The notes: generated by a model not told the origin, from the letters alone. Counted from the first letter of the stretch, positions 41,040-50,563 are shown. The stretch is 64,000 nucleotides of DNA from SAR86 cluster bacterium (GCA_023703575.1 CP097969.1:62001-126000), one strand, 5' to 3'. Translations and numbers: made by a program.

Positions 41040-41912
41040 TCATCTAAGGCCATTACCAAGTTTTGTATTAGACCATAGGATTTCGTTATCCCTAGCGCTC
41101 ACAAATTGATAATTAGCACTATTATTATTTACTATCATTTTTAGATACCCCGGAGTCTCTATATTGAATTTACCCGAGTCTACTTCAGCGGGCGAGCCAC
41201 CAGGAAGAGCGCCAGTAGCACTTATGAGTTGAAGAGTGTTTTTATGATCACCTTCATCTGCTAATACATGATTATGGCCTGTGATATAAATATCAAAAGT
41301 TCCAAAGACATAGTTTTCTAGAAACATTGCTAACTGCGGATTGGCCCTGTCTCTATCACCTGAACTAAATAAAGGGTGATGAGCTACTGCGATAGAAAAG
41401 TCACACATTTCTTGCAGTTTATCTACTTCATCTAGCAACCATCTAATCTGACTGCCTCTTTTATAAAAATAATATAGCTTGTCGAAAATAGTCGTATCCA
41501 GAACAAAAAAACATGTTCTTCCAAATTTTTTGGTATAGAAATTACTAGGATGATTAATAGATGGATAATTCTTTGCAACTTGAAGATATACACTTGGATC
41601 ACCCTTATAATCATGGTTACCGACTGCTAAGTAAAAGGGAATTTCAGTTTCTAGAAATGGTTTGAAGGGCGTTAAAAAACTTTCTTGTAGTTCTGGATCA
41701 TCTAATGATTGGACTCCAAGCTGTGTTATGTCGCCTAGATGCCAGACCATGGAACAATCAGAATTTGCCAGAGCTTTTACAACCATTTTTTGAGTTGGAT
41801 TTACTTCCCCAGCATCTCCTACAAAACAGTAGATATTCTCTTCTGAAAGTATAGATTTACTTACTATCATTAGAATTACCAATAAGATTATTTTCAAAGA
41901 TTTCCCGTTCAT
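41040..41912 (-). CDS. exported metallophosphoesterase, purple-acid-phosphatase-like
   Basis: The 290-residue protein has a signal peptide (ILLVILMIVSKSILS, cleavage near residue 23) and a calcineurin-like phosphoesterase fold. Metal ligand blocks seen are CFVGDAGE, WHLGDITQLG, AVGNHDYKGDP, VAHHPLFSSGDRD and YITGHNHVLA, the five standard motifs with Asp, Asn and His. Such exported enzymes often scavenge phosphate from organic esters. Its start overlaps the tsaE stop by 4 bases and it is the last gene of an nnrDE-tsaE-phosphoesterase run on the minus strand. It ends 3 bases from the convergent flavoprotein stop. Confidence 0.88.
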   Translation of the reverse strand: MNGKSLKIILLVILMIVSKSILSEENIYCFVGDAGEVNPTQKMVVKALANSDCSMVWHLGDITQLGVQSLDDPELQESFLTPFKPFLETEIPFYLAVGNHDYKGDPSVYLQVAKNYPSINHPSNFYTKKFGRTCFFVLDTTIFDKLYYFYKRGSQIRWLLDEVDKLQEMCDFSIAVAHHPLFSSGDRDRANPQLAMFLENYVFGTFDIYITGHNHVLADEGDHKNTLQLISATGALPGGSPAEVDSGKFNIETPGYLKMIVNNNSANYQFVSARDNEILWSNTKLGNGLR

Positions 41913-42352
41913 GATATCAATAACTCTCTTCTATCATCTTTTCCATTCTCTTTATATGAAATTTGAACATTAAAATCGGCAGAGGGAAGAGTTCCTTTAC
42001 CATTTTTAGGCCACTCAAAGATTGAGACTGATTTAAGCTCTTTAAGGTATTCTTCTATGCCAATTTCTTCTAGTTCTATCGGTTCAGAGATTCTATAAAG
42101 ATCAAAATGAAAAACTCTATATTTATCTGTTTCGTGTATTTCAACAATATTGTAGGTAGGACTTTTAACCAACTCTTTATAGTTAAAGCCTTTAAGAATT
42201 CCTTTGGTGAAAGTGGTTTTACCTGCTCCCAGTTCGCCTTCTAAAAATATAATTATTGATCTATCAGTTTTAATTTTACTAATTTCTTGTGCTAGCTCCT
42301 CTCCGGCTGCGATGGTTTCATTCTCATTTGAGGTAACCTTAACTCTAGTCAT
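41909..42352 (-). CDS. tsaE: tRNA threonylcarbamoyladenosine biosynthesis protein TsaE
   Basis: TsaE is an ATPase needed for t6A37 modification with TsaB, C and D. The 147-residue product has family length and the Walker A in FLEGELGAGKTTFTKGIL, then SPTYNIVEIHE and the HFDLYRISEPIELEEIGIEEYL block. The Trp of VSIFEWPKNGKG is also typical. It is coupled to nnrDE (8-base overlap), a very conserved order. In relatives an amidase gene often follows; here a metallophosphoesterase does. Confidence 0.95.
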   Translation of the reverse strand: MTRVKVTSNENETIAAGEELAQEISKIKTDRSIIIFLEGELGAGKTTFTKGILKGFNYKELVKSPTYNIVEIHETDKYRVFHFDLYRISEPIELEEIGIEEYLKELKSVSIFEWPKNGKGTLPSADFNVQISYKENGKDDRRELLIS

Positions 42353-43859
42353 ATTTCAGTAAATATCTTAACTCTTCAATAACATCACTTGGCGTCAGTC
42401 CAACTTCACCCAAATCAAATGAAGCTTGATCAGCTGCTTTGGCATGCAAGTCTACGCCTACTTCACAGGCTTCCTTTGGTGCTAGTCCTTGGGCTAACAT
42501 TCCTGCAATGATACCCGTTAAGACGTCACCCATACCTCCTGATGCCATTCCTGGATTACCAGCATTGCAGACTCCCCATTGCTGAATCCCATTTTTTTTG
42601 TGACATATGACAGTTCCTGATCCTTTCAATACGACGGTTGCATCGAATTTTTTTTGAATCTTTGCTGAATAAGCAAATCTATCTGATTCAATAGTTTCTA
42701 CATTTGTATTCAATAATGTAGCAGCCTCTCCAGGATGAGGGGTTAAGACCAAATGCCTCGGTAATTTACTAGATAGTTTTAATTTGGGTAAAAGATTTAG
42801 TGCATCGGCATCCATAATGACTACAACATCTCTTTTTTCAGCTTCCCAAAAAACTCTTTGTATCATTTGTTCTGACCAAGCTGTCTGCCCGAGACCTGGA
42901 CCTATTGCAATTACAGTTGGTTTAATTAGATGCTCTTCTAAATCTTGTCCAGAATCTACTCCTTTCACCATCACTTCAGGGCATGAAACTAAGCTTGCAT
43001 TAACATGTTCAGGCCTTGTAACTAAACTGGTTAATCCTGCACCTGAATAAACTGCTGCTTTTGAAGCGAGTAGACCAGCTCCACCCAAACCTCTATCCCC
43101 GCCTACTACAAGAACATGCCCAAAATTTCCTTTATGGGCATCTTGTTCTCTGTAAACCACCTTATCTAAATTTTCTTCAAAATTAATGATGGAACTTGTA
43201 GAAGTGACTTTAGAAAATAATTGTTTTGGTATTTCTAGATCAGAGTACATTACTTCTCCTGACACTTTTTTCCCAATTGAGGTAAAGCAACCTCTTTTTT
43301 GAGCAACAAAAGTTATAGTGATGTCTGCATAGACACAAATATCCTCTACATCCCCTGTATCTGGATCAACACCAGATGCTATATCTAGAGATACAACTGG
43401 CAATTTGGTACCCAATCTATTCAAGGCCAATATGGAGTCCTTAATATTCTTTCTTAGATTACCTTTTATGCCAGTTCCAATCAGCGCGTCTACTATGACC
43501 GCTTTCCTAGAAACTTTTAACTTTTCAATAGAATTGATAGAGATAATTCTGGCCTTGGACGCCTTCATTTTTTTAAATGCTTTGCTGGAAACTCCCTTAA
43601 TTTCTTTAGAAGGACAACAAGTAACTATAGTCACATTCAGGCCAAACTCTTTTGCTAAGCTTCCTAAAAGAAAACCATCTCCAGAGTTTTTTCCTTTTGC
43701 GCAAAAGATAACCAATTCTTCTAGTGGTCCGAACTCCTTTAAAATTACATCTAATGCAAATTCAGCAGCCCTTTGCATAAGTGAATAACCTGATATTTCT
43801 TTTTCTTTTATTGCAAGATTATCAATTTTTTTTGTTTCTTTGGCGGTATAAAGTTTCAT
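42345..43859 (-). CDS. nnr: bifunctional NAD(P)H-hydrate repair enzyme (epimerase/ADP-dependent dehydratase)
   Basis: It repairs hydrated NAD(P)H. The 504-residue protein combines an N-terminal YjeF epimerase domain (residues about 1-215, with CAKGKNSGDGFLLG, VDALIGTGIKG and DIASGVDPDTG) and a C-terminal ribokinase-like ADP-dependent dehydratase domain (VLVVGGDRGLGGAGLLAS, AIGPGLGQ, DADALNLL, LTPHPGEAATLL, and GNPGMASGGMGDVLTGIIAG). Length is usual for the fused form. tsaE begins 8 bases before its stop. It is divergent from the CrtC-like gene across 107 bases. Confidence 0.95.
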   Translation of the reverse strand: MKLYTAKETKKIDNLAIKEKEISGYSLMQRAAEFALDVILKEFGPLEELVIFCAKGKNSGDGFLLGSLAKEFGLNVTIVTCCPSKEIKGVSSKAFKKMKASKARIISINSIEKLKVSRKAVIVDALIGTGIKGNLRKNIKDSILALNRLGTKLPVVSLDIASGVDPDTGDVEDICVYADITITFVAQKRGCFTSIGKKVSGEVMYSDLEIPKQLFSKVTSTSSIINFEENLDKVVYREQDAHKGNFGHVLVVGGDRGLGGAGLLASKAAVYSGAGLTSLVTRPEHVNASLVSCPEVMVKGVDSGQDLEEHLIKPTVIAIGPGLGQTAWSEQMIQRVFWEAEKRDVVVIMDADALNLLPKLKLSSKLPRHLVLTPHPGEAATLLNTNVETIESDRFAYSAKIQKKFDATVVLKGSGTVICHKKNGIQQWGVCNAGNPGMASGGMGDVLTGIIAGMLAQGLAPKEACEVGVDLHAKAADQASFDLGEVGLTPSDVIEELRYLLKYD

Positions 43860-43966
43860 TCCTAGATTAATTCTTATTTTTTAATTATAACTCTAAGACA
43901 TACTTTCCTTCAGCGATTGTAAAAGAAGATATAAACTAGATAATAGATAACAAGGATATAAAAGAT

Positions 43967-44980
43967 ATGAGTGATATTGAAATTAAACTTGAACCACAGG
44001 ATGAGTTTAATCATCAACCCGATGAAGCCTCCAATTACAACGAAAGTATGTACTTCAATGTGTTTGACCACAATAAGAAAATGGGTGGCTGGTTTAGATT
44101 GGGCAATAGACCTAATGAGGGATATGCAGAGATGACTTGTTGTATATATCTTCCTGATGGAAGAATTGGTTTCATGTTTGGTAGGCCTGAAATAACAACA
44201 AATGAATTTTTTGACGCGGGAGGCATGAAGTTTGAGGTAATTAATCCCTTCAAGTCATTAAAAGTTCAATACAAAGGGAAGATATTACTATTAGACAATC
44301 CTAAAGATATGTTAAACCCTAGCAAAGCATTTAAAGAGAATCCAAGAGTTGAATGTGAAGCTGATATAAATATCAGCGGCATATCCCCTATGTTTGGAGG
44401 ACAGGCAGTAAGAAAAGACGGGAGGCCTTTAGAAAGAGATCCTGAAAAAAGTTTTTCAAAAGCCCACTATGAACAACATACGTCTGGAAAAGGTGTTGTT
44501 AAAATAAACGGTGAAGAATGGACTATCGATGGCCTAGGGCTTAGAGATAAAAGCTGGGGTCCAAGATATTGGCAAGCAATTGAATGGTACAGATGGTTAA
44601 CGATTAATATAAATGACGAGATAGGGTTTATGTTTAGTATTGTTCACCAGAGCGAAGATTCTGAAAGAAGAGGAGGGATTGTTCTGAAAGATGGCAAATA
44701 TGAGATTGTTAAGGATTGCAAAATAGAGACTGAATATGATGATGATCATTTTCAAAAGACTTTTACGGCTTGGGCAGAAACTGATGAAAGTGAATATGAG
44801 GTTGAAGGTAAAGTTATTTCTTTGATTCCCCTCAGAAACAGAAGAAATACTCCTGCAGGAGATAGCCTTGTCACAAGAATTACTGAAGGAATGACTCAGT
44901 ACACATACAAAGGTATTGTTGGCTATGGTATGTCTGAATATTTAGATCAAGTAATTGATGGTAAGCCTATTGGACCATGA
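43967..44980 (+). CDS. CrtC/AttH-like (DUF7064/DUF7065-type) protein of unknown function
   Basis: The 337-residue product has no signal peptide or membrane span. It is beta-rich and contains paired Trp/Arg motifs such as KMGGWFRLGNRPNEGYAE, CCIYLPDGRIGFMFGRP, and the second-half block GLGLRDKSWGPRYW plus EWYRWLTI. This pattern resembles two-domain lipocalin-like proteins related to carotenoid hydratase CrtC and AttH (now DUF7064 and DUF7065), seen in marine and mycobacterial genomes beside redox enzymes. No function is known. It overlaps the following luciferase-like oxidoreductase by 4 bases (ATGA), so the pair is probably functional together. AAGGA upstream supports the ATG. Confidence 0.72.
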   Translation: MSDIEIKLEPQDEFNHQPDEASNYNESMYFNVFDHNKKMGGWFRLGNRPNEGYAEMTCCIYLPDGRIGFMFGRPEITTNEFFDAGGMKFEVINPFKSLKVQYKGKILLLDNPKDMLNPSKAFKENPRVECEADINISGISPMFGGQAVRKDGRPLERDPEKSFSKAHYEQHTSGKGVVKINGEEWTIDGLGLRDKSWGPRYWQAIEWYRWLTININDEIGFMFSIVHQSEDSERRGGIVLKDGKYEIVKDCKIETEYDDDHFQKTFTAWAETDESEYEVEGKVISLIPLRNRRNTPAGDSLVTRITEGMTQYTYKGIVGYGMSEYLDQVIDGKPIGP

Positions 44981-45963
44981 AGATAAGTGTAGTTGACCAA
45001 TCTCCTATTTTTTCTAATTCAAGTGCAGATCAAGCAATCAAAGATACTAGAGAGTTAGCTAAATATTGTGATTCTTTGGGATTGAACCGATTTTGGTTAG
45101 CTGAGCATCATGGGTCTTCTTCATTTGCTGGATGCTCACCTGAGATATTAATACCTAGTCTGGCATCAGAAACAGAATCGATTCGCATAGGCTCAGGAGG
45201 GGTTATGCTTATGCACTATAGTCCCTACAAAGTAGCAGAAAATTTTAGACTCTTAGAATCATTATTTCCAAATAGGATTGATTTGGGTCTTGGCAGGGCC
45301 CCAGGAAGTGATGCTTATCAGGCTGGTGCGCTTGCTTATGGCTCAAAGACGACTGGACCAGAATTTTTTCCAACAAAGATGAATGATTTAAAGTCCTTTC
45401 TAGAGGGAAGTGTTTCATCTACAAAATCTTTTGAGTCAGTTAATGTTACTCCGGGGCTAGGTGAATTACCCGAAGTTTGGCTATTGGTATCCTCAAGACA
45501 GGGAGCAGAATATGCCGCCCATTTTGGTTTACCTATGGCACTGGCATATTTTATTGATCCTTCATGCATAGACCTCGCAGATGTTTATCGAGATAACTTT
45601 CAGCCATCCATTTTTGCAGATAAACCAAAAATAAGTGTGGGCGTATTTTCTATCTGTGCTGACACAGATAAGGAAGCAGAAGAATTATCTTTAAGTGCAG
45701 CTGCATGGAGACTTAATTCTCAAAAAGGGATTTTTGGAGCATTCCCAACTTTGGAAGAAGCAAAGGACTCTATTAATGGCGATCTTGCGAGAACAAATGA
45801 TAATAGAACTTTTGTAGGTACCGCACAGACTATAAGAGAGAAGCTTCAACCAATTTTGAACAAAGTTGAACCTGAAGAGCTAAAAATCATCACTATATGT
45901 GAACCCTTTTCTGCCAGAGTGAGATCCTATGATCTAATTAAACAATCATTTGCTCTTAACTAA
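44977..45963 (+). CDS. LLM-class flavin-dependent oxidoreductase (MsnO8 type)
   Basis: The 328-residue protein is a bacterial luciferase-like monooxygenase of the single-component type. It starts ISVVDQSPIFSNSSADQA and contains the conserved LGLNRFWLAEHHGSSSFAG, SIRIGSGGVMLMHYSPYKVAE, and NRIDLGLGRAPGSDAYQ. This pattern is the LLM class, group 1 (MsnO8-like), using FMN or F420; substrate unknown. The ATGA overlap with the upstream CrtC-like gene suggests a two-protein unit. It is followed after 19 bases by the MFS gene copy. Confidence 0.9.
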   Translation: MKISVVDQSPIFSNSSADQAIKDTRELAKYCDSLGLNRFWLAEHHGSSSFAGCSPEILIPSLASETESIRIGSGGVMLMHYSPYKVAENFRLLESLFPNRIDLGLGRAPGSDAYQAGALAYGSKTTGPEFFPTKMNDLKSFLEGSVSSTKSFESVNVTPGLGELPEVWLLVSSRQGAEYAAHFGLPMALAYFIDPSCIDLADVYRDNFQPSIFADKPKISVGVFSICADTDKEAEELSLSAAAWRLNSQKGIFGAFPTLEEAKDSINGDLARTNDNRTFVGTAQTIREKLQPILNKVEPEELKIITICEPFSARVRSYDLIKQSFALN

Positions 45964-45976
45964 CTCAATAAATTTA

Positions 45977-47025
45977 ATATAAATGGAACTATTTAAATCT
46001 CGTCTTTTGAGTGAAGGCAGTATTTGGCATATAGGGAGTCTTAGCGCAGTCTATTTATCTCAAGGACTCTCTGGAGGCACTTTATTTGCCTTAACAACAT
46101 ATCTTGTATCTATCGGTGCTTCCGTAAAAGATATCTCATTATTGTTATCTATAACAATGGTTCCGTGGACACTAAAAGTATTTCTTGGGCCAATTATTGA
46201 TTCATTTACTTTAAGTAGATTCGGTAGAAGAAGATTTTGGATATTGATCAGTCAGGTTGCAATGATGTTAGCTGTCTCACCTTTAATCTTTATTGAGGTG
46301 ACGCAAGTTAACTTCATCCTTATAAGTTTATTGACGCTTCACAACACGTTTGTAGCAATATCAGATATTGCTATAGATGCCCTTGCTGCAGATAGTTTGC
46401 GTAAAGATCAAATGGCTAATGCAAATGGTTTCATGTGGGGGAGCAAGACCTTAGGTAGAGGTTTTGGGATGGCTTTGGCCACTTCTATTTTTTATGGGTA
46501 TGGAGTTAACGAAGGATTCTTAGTCTTGATTTTATTGATGTCCTTAGCTTTCCTATTTCCGATTTTTTCAAAGGAGCTTTCCCATAAGGCTGGGCAGCAA
46601 GAGCAGTCCTATAAAGATCGACTTACACTTAATGAATTACTTAAAGGAGTTAACCAAAGCTTATTAAATAGAAGTGCATTTGCAGCAATAACATTTATGC
46701 TTTTCTCAAACATCGGATATGGAATATTTGATGTAATTTACAACGAATTCTATATTAAAGTTCTGGGTTGGACTGGAGAGGATATAGGCTCTTTGCGGCC
46801 CTATGGCATGTGGTTAGGAGGATTGATAGGTTTATCTGCAGGTTTATTAACTATCTATATTTCAAAAAGATTTCTTCTACTATTTTTTATTACCGGACAA
46901 GCTTTTATCTTTCTCGCGGTAAGTAGTTTTAGCACTGAGACTTCTGATCTGATTTCATCAATAGCTATCATAGGTGTAGATGCAGTTGACGCAGGATGGT
47001 CAGTTCTAATATTTTCTATTTTAAT
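45977..47025 (+). repeat. tandem duplication, first 1,049-bp unit
   Basis: This segment is repeated directly as 47026-48074 with only three substitutions: C/T at 46510/47559, C/T at 46933/47982 and A/G at 46934/47983. The unit runs from 6 bases before the MFS start codon to codon 348. The junction at 47025/47026 carries short AT-rich similarity (TTTAAT) to the unit's start, consistent with slippage or short-homology recombination. Confidence 0.97.
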
Positions 47026-47059
47026 ATATAAATGGAACTATTTAAATCTCGTCTTTTGA
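45983..47059 (+). pseudogene. MFS transporter, truncated first copy of a tandem duplication
   Basis: The first copy encodes the same first 347 residues as the downstream gene, with one amino-acid difference (Thr for Ala near residue 318, STE versus SAE). It then enters the second repeat unit out of frame and ends after YKWNYLNLVF at residue 358. It lacks the last 64 residues, equal to about two membrane spans of a 12-span transporter. It could still be translated, since its start and leader are those of the original gene, but a functional MFS fold is doubtful. Its stop lies 28 bases beyond the start of the intact copy. Confidence 0.85.
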
Positions 47060-48074
47060 GTGAAGGCAGTATTTGGCATATAGGGAGTCTTAGCGCAGTC
47101 TATTTATCTCAAGGACTCTCTGGAGGCACTTTATTTGCCTTAACAACATATCTTGTATCTATCGGTGCTTCCGTAAAAGATATCTCATTATTGTTATCTA
47201 TAACAATGGTTCCGTGGACACTAAAAGTATTTCTTGGGCCAATTATTGATTCATTTACTTTAAGTAGATTCGGTAGAAGAAGATTTTGGATATTGATCAG
47301 TCAGGTTGCAATGATGTTAGCTGTCTCACCTTTAATCTTTATTGAGGTGACGCAAGTTAACTTCATCCTTATAAGTTTATTGACGCTTCACAACACGTTT
47401 GTAGCAATATCAGATATTGCTATAGATGCCCTTGCTGCAGATAGTTTGCGTAAAGATCAAATGGCTAATGCAAATGGTTTCATGTGGGGGAGCAAGACCT
47501 TAGGTAGAGGTTTTGGGATGGCTTTGGCCACTTCTATTTTTTATGGGTATGGAGTTAATGAAGGATTCTTAGTCTTGATTTTATTGATGTCCTTAGCTTT
47601 CCTATTTCCGATTTTTTCAAAGGAGCTTTCCCATAAGGCTGGGCAGCAAGAGCAGTCCTATAAAGATCGACTTACACTTAATGAATTACTTAAAGGAGTT
47701 AACCAAAGCTTATTAAATAGAAGTGCATTTGCAGCAATAACATTTATGCTTTTCTCAAACATCGGATATGGAATATTTGATGTAATTTACAACGAATTCT
47801 ATATTAAAGTTCTGGGTTGGACTGGAGAGGATATAGGCTCTTTGCGGCCCTATGGCATGTGGTTAGGAGGATTGATAGGTTTATCTGCAGGTTTATTAAC
47901 TATCTATATTTCAAAAAGATTTCTTCTACTATTTTTTATTACCGGACAAGCTTTTATCTTTCTCGCGGTAAGTAGTTTTAGTGCTGAGACTTCTGATCTG
48001 ATTTCATCAATAGCTATCATAGGTGTAGATGCAGTTGACGCAGGATGGTCAGTTCTAATATTTTCTATTTTAAT
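47026..48074 (+). repeat. tandem duplication, second 1,049-bp unit
   Basis: This is the second unit of the direct duplication beginning at 45977; it continues into the unique 3' end of the MFS gene at 48075. Unit phase (1,049 = 3n+2) shifts the frame at the junction, which explains the premature end of the first copy. Confidence 0.97.
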
Positions 48075-48267
48075 GGCACTTTGTACTTCAAATACCAGCG
48101 CGACTAACTTTGGGATTTTTATGGGTTTTGGGAATATATCCATGTTGATAGGAAACAACATCGCTCCCCTAATTTTAGGTTCAGGAGATTATAGCTTTGC
48201 TTTTATAATTGCTGCTTTAACGCTAATTCCTTGTTGGCTTTGTGGTTACTATTTAACTAAGACTTAA
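47032..48267 (+). CDS. MFS transporter, AmpG/PAT-like, intact copy
   Basis: The 411-residue protein has about 12 hydrophobic segments and the MFS loop 2-3 signature in FTLSRFGRRRFWIL. The start EGSIWHIGSLSAVYLSQGLSGG and SMVPWTLKVFLGPIIDSF-like region (TMVPWTLKVFLGPIID) resemble the AmpG/acetyl-CoA transporter-like branch, which carries muropeptides or acyl derivatives; the substrate is unknown. The only leader it has is 6 bases of shared sequence preceded by the end of the first copy, so translation probably depends on coupling to that ORF, whose stop is at 47057-47059. It ends with a 4-base overlap with the convergent MMPL gene. Confidence 0.9.
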   Translation: MELFKSRLLSEGSIWHIGSLSAVYLSQGLSGGTLFALTTYLVSIGASVKDISLLLSITMVPWTLKVFLGPIIDSFTLSRFGRRRFWILISQVAMMLAVSPLIFIEVTQVNFILISLLTLHNTFVAISDIAIDALAADSLRKDQMANANGFMWGSKTLGRGFGMALATSIFYGYGVNEGFLVLILLMSLAFLFPIFSKELSHKAGQQEQSYKDRLTLNELLKGVNQSLLNRSAFAAITFMLFSNIGYGIFDVIYNEFYIKVLGWTGEDIGSLRPYGMWLGGLIGLSAGLLTIYISKRFLLLFFITGQAFIFLAVSSFSAETSDLISSIAIIGVDAVDAGWSVLIFSILMALCTSNTSATNFGIFMGFGNISMLIGNNIAPLILGSGDYSFAFIIAALTLIPCWLCGYYLTKT

Positions 48268-50558
48268 TCAAATTTTCTTTTATCAAATCTTACAAGTAGA
48301 TTTGGGAATAGAAAGAAATCAATAATTAGCGCGAAAACAAAAGCGAGTATAGAAAACTGGGCAAAATTATGCACTGGAAGAAAGCTTACAAGATGCAGAA
48401 CTGAGAAGCCTAGAGCTAGAATGACTGTCATAGCTATTAAAGCAAAGCCAACCGCCTCAAAGGCATATAGCACTGCATCTTCTGGACTCTTATTCAGTTC
48501 TTGCCTTGCTAAATCATATTTACTGAGAAGGTGTACTGTGAAGTCAACGATGATACCCAAAGTAGAACCCATTCCAACTGCGACCATGAAATCTATTTGA
48601 CCGTCTATGATTGCCCAGATACCGAAAGCACTCGCAATTGGAAGGATATTAGGAAAAGATGAAAGAAATCCAAAATAAGCTGATCTAAAGAAAAATCCTA
48701 TTACAGTTATGATTAAGGCCATACCTATAGTCACACCAATCAATAAAGAGTTCACTACGGCTTCCATCAAGTAGACAAAAATAACTCTGAATCCAGCAGG
48801 CTTTGAAATCGTGCTTTCAAGATTGTTATCCTTAAGATATGTAGAAACCTTTTTATCAAATACAAGATATTCTTTAGAGGTCATTTCTCTTAATGTTGCA
48901 GCTATCCTAGTAGAGCCTCTATCTTGGCTTATCGAGGTATTAAGATCCAGCCCCATAGGAAGAGACATTTCATAGAAGAAGAGGTATTGAGAGGATAACT
49001 CTTGATCTTCAGGTATAACTTTCATCTCTAAATCATCTCCATGCATGCTTTTGTTGAGTGATTTCATTGTTCTTGCTAGAGATGTAACATGAGTAACTTC
49101 ATTTTGTTTCTCTAGCCACATGGAAAAATTATCAAGGCTTTCAAGAAATTCTGGATTTGAAACACTGCCATTATCAGACGTAGCCTTGAAACTAATGGGG
49201 AAGCTTGCTCCAAGCTTTTTATCTAGCCATAAAACATCGGGTCCAAAGCTAGTGTATTTCTCTGAATACATTTGAGTAGGATTCATATCTAACTTATTCA
49301 TAGGAATTAATAAAATCATTAGTAAGCTAGACAAAGGAATTATCAAAAGAAAAGCCTTTTTATTTGACAGACTAAAAATTGCAATCTTTCTAGACAAGTT
49401 AACTTGTTGTTGAGTTGATTTCGGAATTTTTACGTTTAAAAATGATATGAGAGGAGCGATAAAAAAGATTGTGTAAAAGAATGCAAATAAAACACCAATA
49501 GAAATGCCATTACCGAGATCCCTTAAAGGCTCCACATCAAGAGCATTGAATGACAAAAATCCAATACAAGTAGTAACTGTAGTCAGAAAAAGAGGTTGAA
49601 GATTCAATTCTAAACTTTTTATCATTGAGTTTTTACTAGTTTCTCCTCTGTTGCGTTCCTGAAAATAGATCGCAAAAAGATGAATGCAGTCAGCTAGTGC
49701 AAGGGTAATAATTAAAACTGGGTAAGTAATTACCATTTGATTAAGCGCATTACCCAAAAGACCGACTGAACCGAAGGTTGATCCAATTGTGAGGATGATG
49801 ACTCCAAAGGTCGAAAAAACTGCAGCAAGACTCCTTAGTACAAATAATATAGACAAGAAAATAACTAAAAACATTAGACTCATGACCGGTGGTATTTCTG
49901 CCTCAAGCATTTTTGGATCCATATATTCCTGATAAGGATTGCCTAATATTCTTATGTCTAGTTCAGGATTTTCTTTCTTAGCCTTATCAAGATATTCCAG
50001 AACATAATCAATAGTCACTTCTAGGTTTGCCTCCTTATTGGGCTGAGGGGGATCTATAACTAGGTTTATGATTGAAGTCCTCTTATCTTTAGAGATTACC
50101 GAGCCATATATAGCTTCCTCGCCTTCTACTAATAAGGATTTTTCCTTTATTTCCTGATCGGTTAGAAGAAGAGCATTTTCAATGAAAGGCTCTACTAATA
50201 AATCATCATCAACTGATCGAACATAAGAAAAGTTTGTAAGGCTATCGACCCTCACTGAAAATGGAGTCGTCCATGACAATTCAGTAAGTTTTTCTATTAC
50301 ATTTAAAGTTTCTTTCTTGAAAATTGTCTCTTTCCCTCCACTTATCGCGATAATTAAACTATCAGTTGGAAGAAACGTATCATCTATATCTTCCTTTAAC
50401 TCGGTAGCAGGATGTCCTTTCGGGAAAAATGTTTCTAAATCAGGATTGAATGTTAATTTAGATAGACCCTGAGATAATCCTAAGAATAATGCGATGCAAA
50501 GAACTATTGATAATTTCCTATATTCGATTATCAATCTAGCTAACACCTTTTTATTCAT
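48264..50558 (-). CDS. MMPL/RND-family exporter (COG1033)
   Basis: The 764-residue protein is an RND-superfamily member of the MMPL type with two repeats, each having a large periplasmic loop and a cluster of five to six spans. Seen are an N-terminal span, LTFNPDLETFFPKGHPA (loop start, typical), the GD-like motif in ITLALADCIHLFAIYFQE with the charged residues of span 4, and in the second half GSTLGIIVDFTVHLLSKYDLAR with Asp in the span. Family members export lipids or hydrophobic compounds. It is the third gene of a run LolA-like, barrel, MMPL with 5-base and 0-base spacings, suggesting a transenvelope lipid path. Confidence 0.9.
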   Translation of the reverse strand: MNKKVLARLIIEYRKLSIVLCIALFLGLSQGLSKLTFNPDLETFFPKGHPATELKEDIDDTFLPTDSLIIAISGGKETIFKKETLNVIEKLTELSWTTPFSVRVDSLTNFSYVRSVDDDLLVEPFIENALLLTDQEIKEKSLLVEGEEAIYGSVISKDKRTSIINLVIDPPQPNKEANLEVTIDYVLEYLDKAKKENPELDIRILGNPYQEYMDPKMLEAEIPPVMSLMFLVIFLSILFVLRSLAAVFSTFGVIILTIGSTFGSVGLLGNALNQMVITYPVLIITLALADCIHLFAIYFQERNRGETSKNSMIKSLELNLQPLFLTTVTTCIGFLSFNALDVEPLRDLGNGISIGVLFAFFYTIFFIAPLISFLNVKIPKSTQQQVNLSRKIAIFSLSNKKAFLLIIPLSSLLMILLIPMNKLDMNPTQMYSEKYTSFGPDVLWLDKKLGASFPISFKATSDNGSVSNPEFLESLDNFSMWLEKQNEVTHVTSLARTMKSLNKSMHGDDLEMKVIPEDQELSSQYLFFYEMSLPMGLDLNTSISQDRGSTRIAATLREMTSKEYLVFDKKVSTYLKDNNLESTISKPAGFRVIFVYLMEAVVNSLLIGVTIGMALIITVIGFFFRSAYFGFLSSFPNILPIASAFGIWAIIDGQIDFMVAVGMGSTLGIIVDFTVHLLSKYDLARQELNKSPEDAVLYAFEAVGFALIAMTVILALGFSVLHLVSFLPVHNFAQFSILAFVFALIIDFFLFPNLLVRFDKRKFD

Positions 50559-50563
50559 ACCTA

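Noticed and set aside
43405-43788. 127-codon open frame antisense to nnr
   Set aside because: It lies wholly within the well-supported nnrD/E gene on the other strand and resembles no family; the Ser/Phe-rich composition is that of an antisense shadow.
45977-48074. Insertion sequence or phage origin for the duplicated MFS segment
   Set aside because: No transposase, inverted ends or target repeats flank the units; the unit is only the host gene itself.
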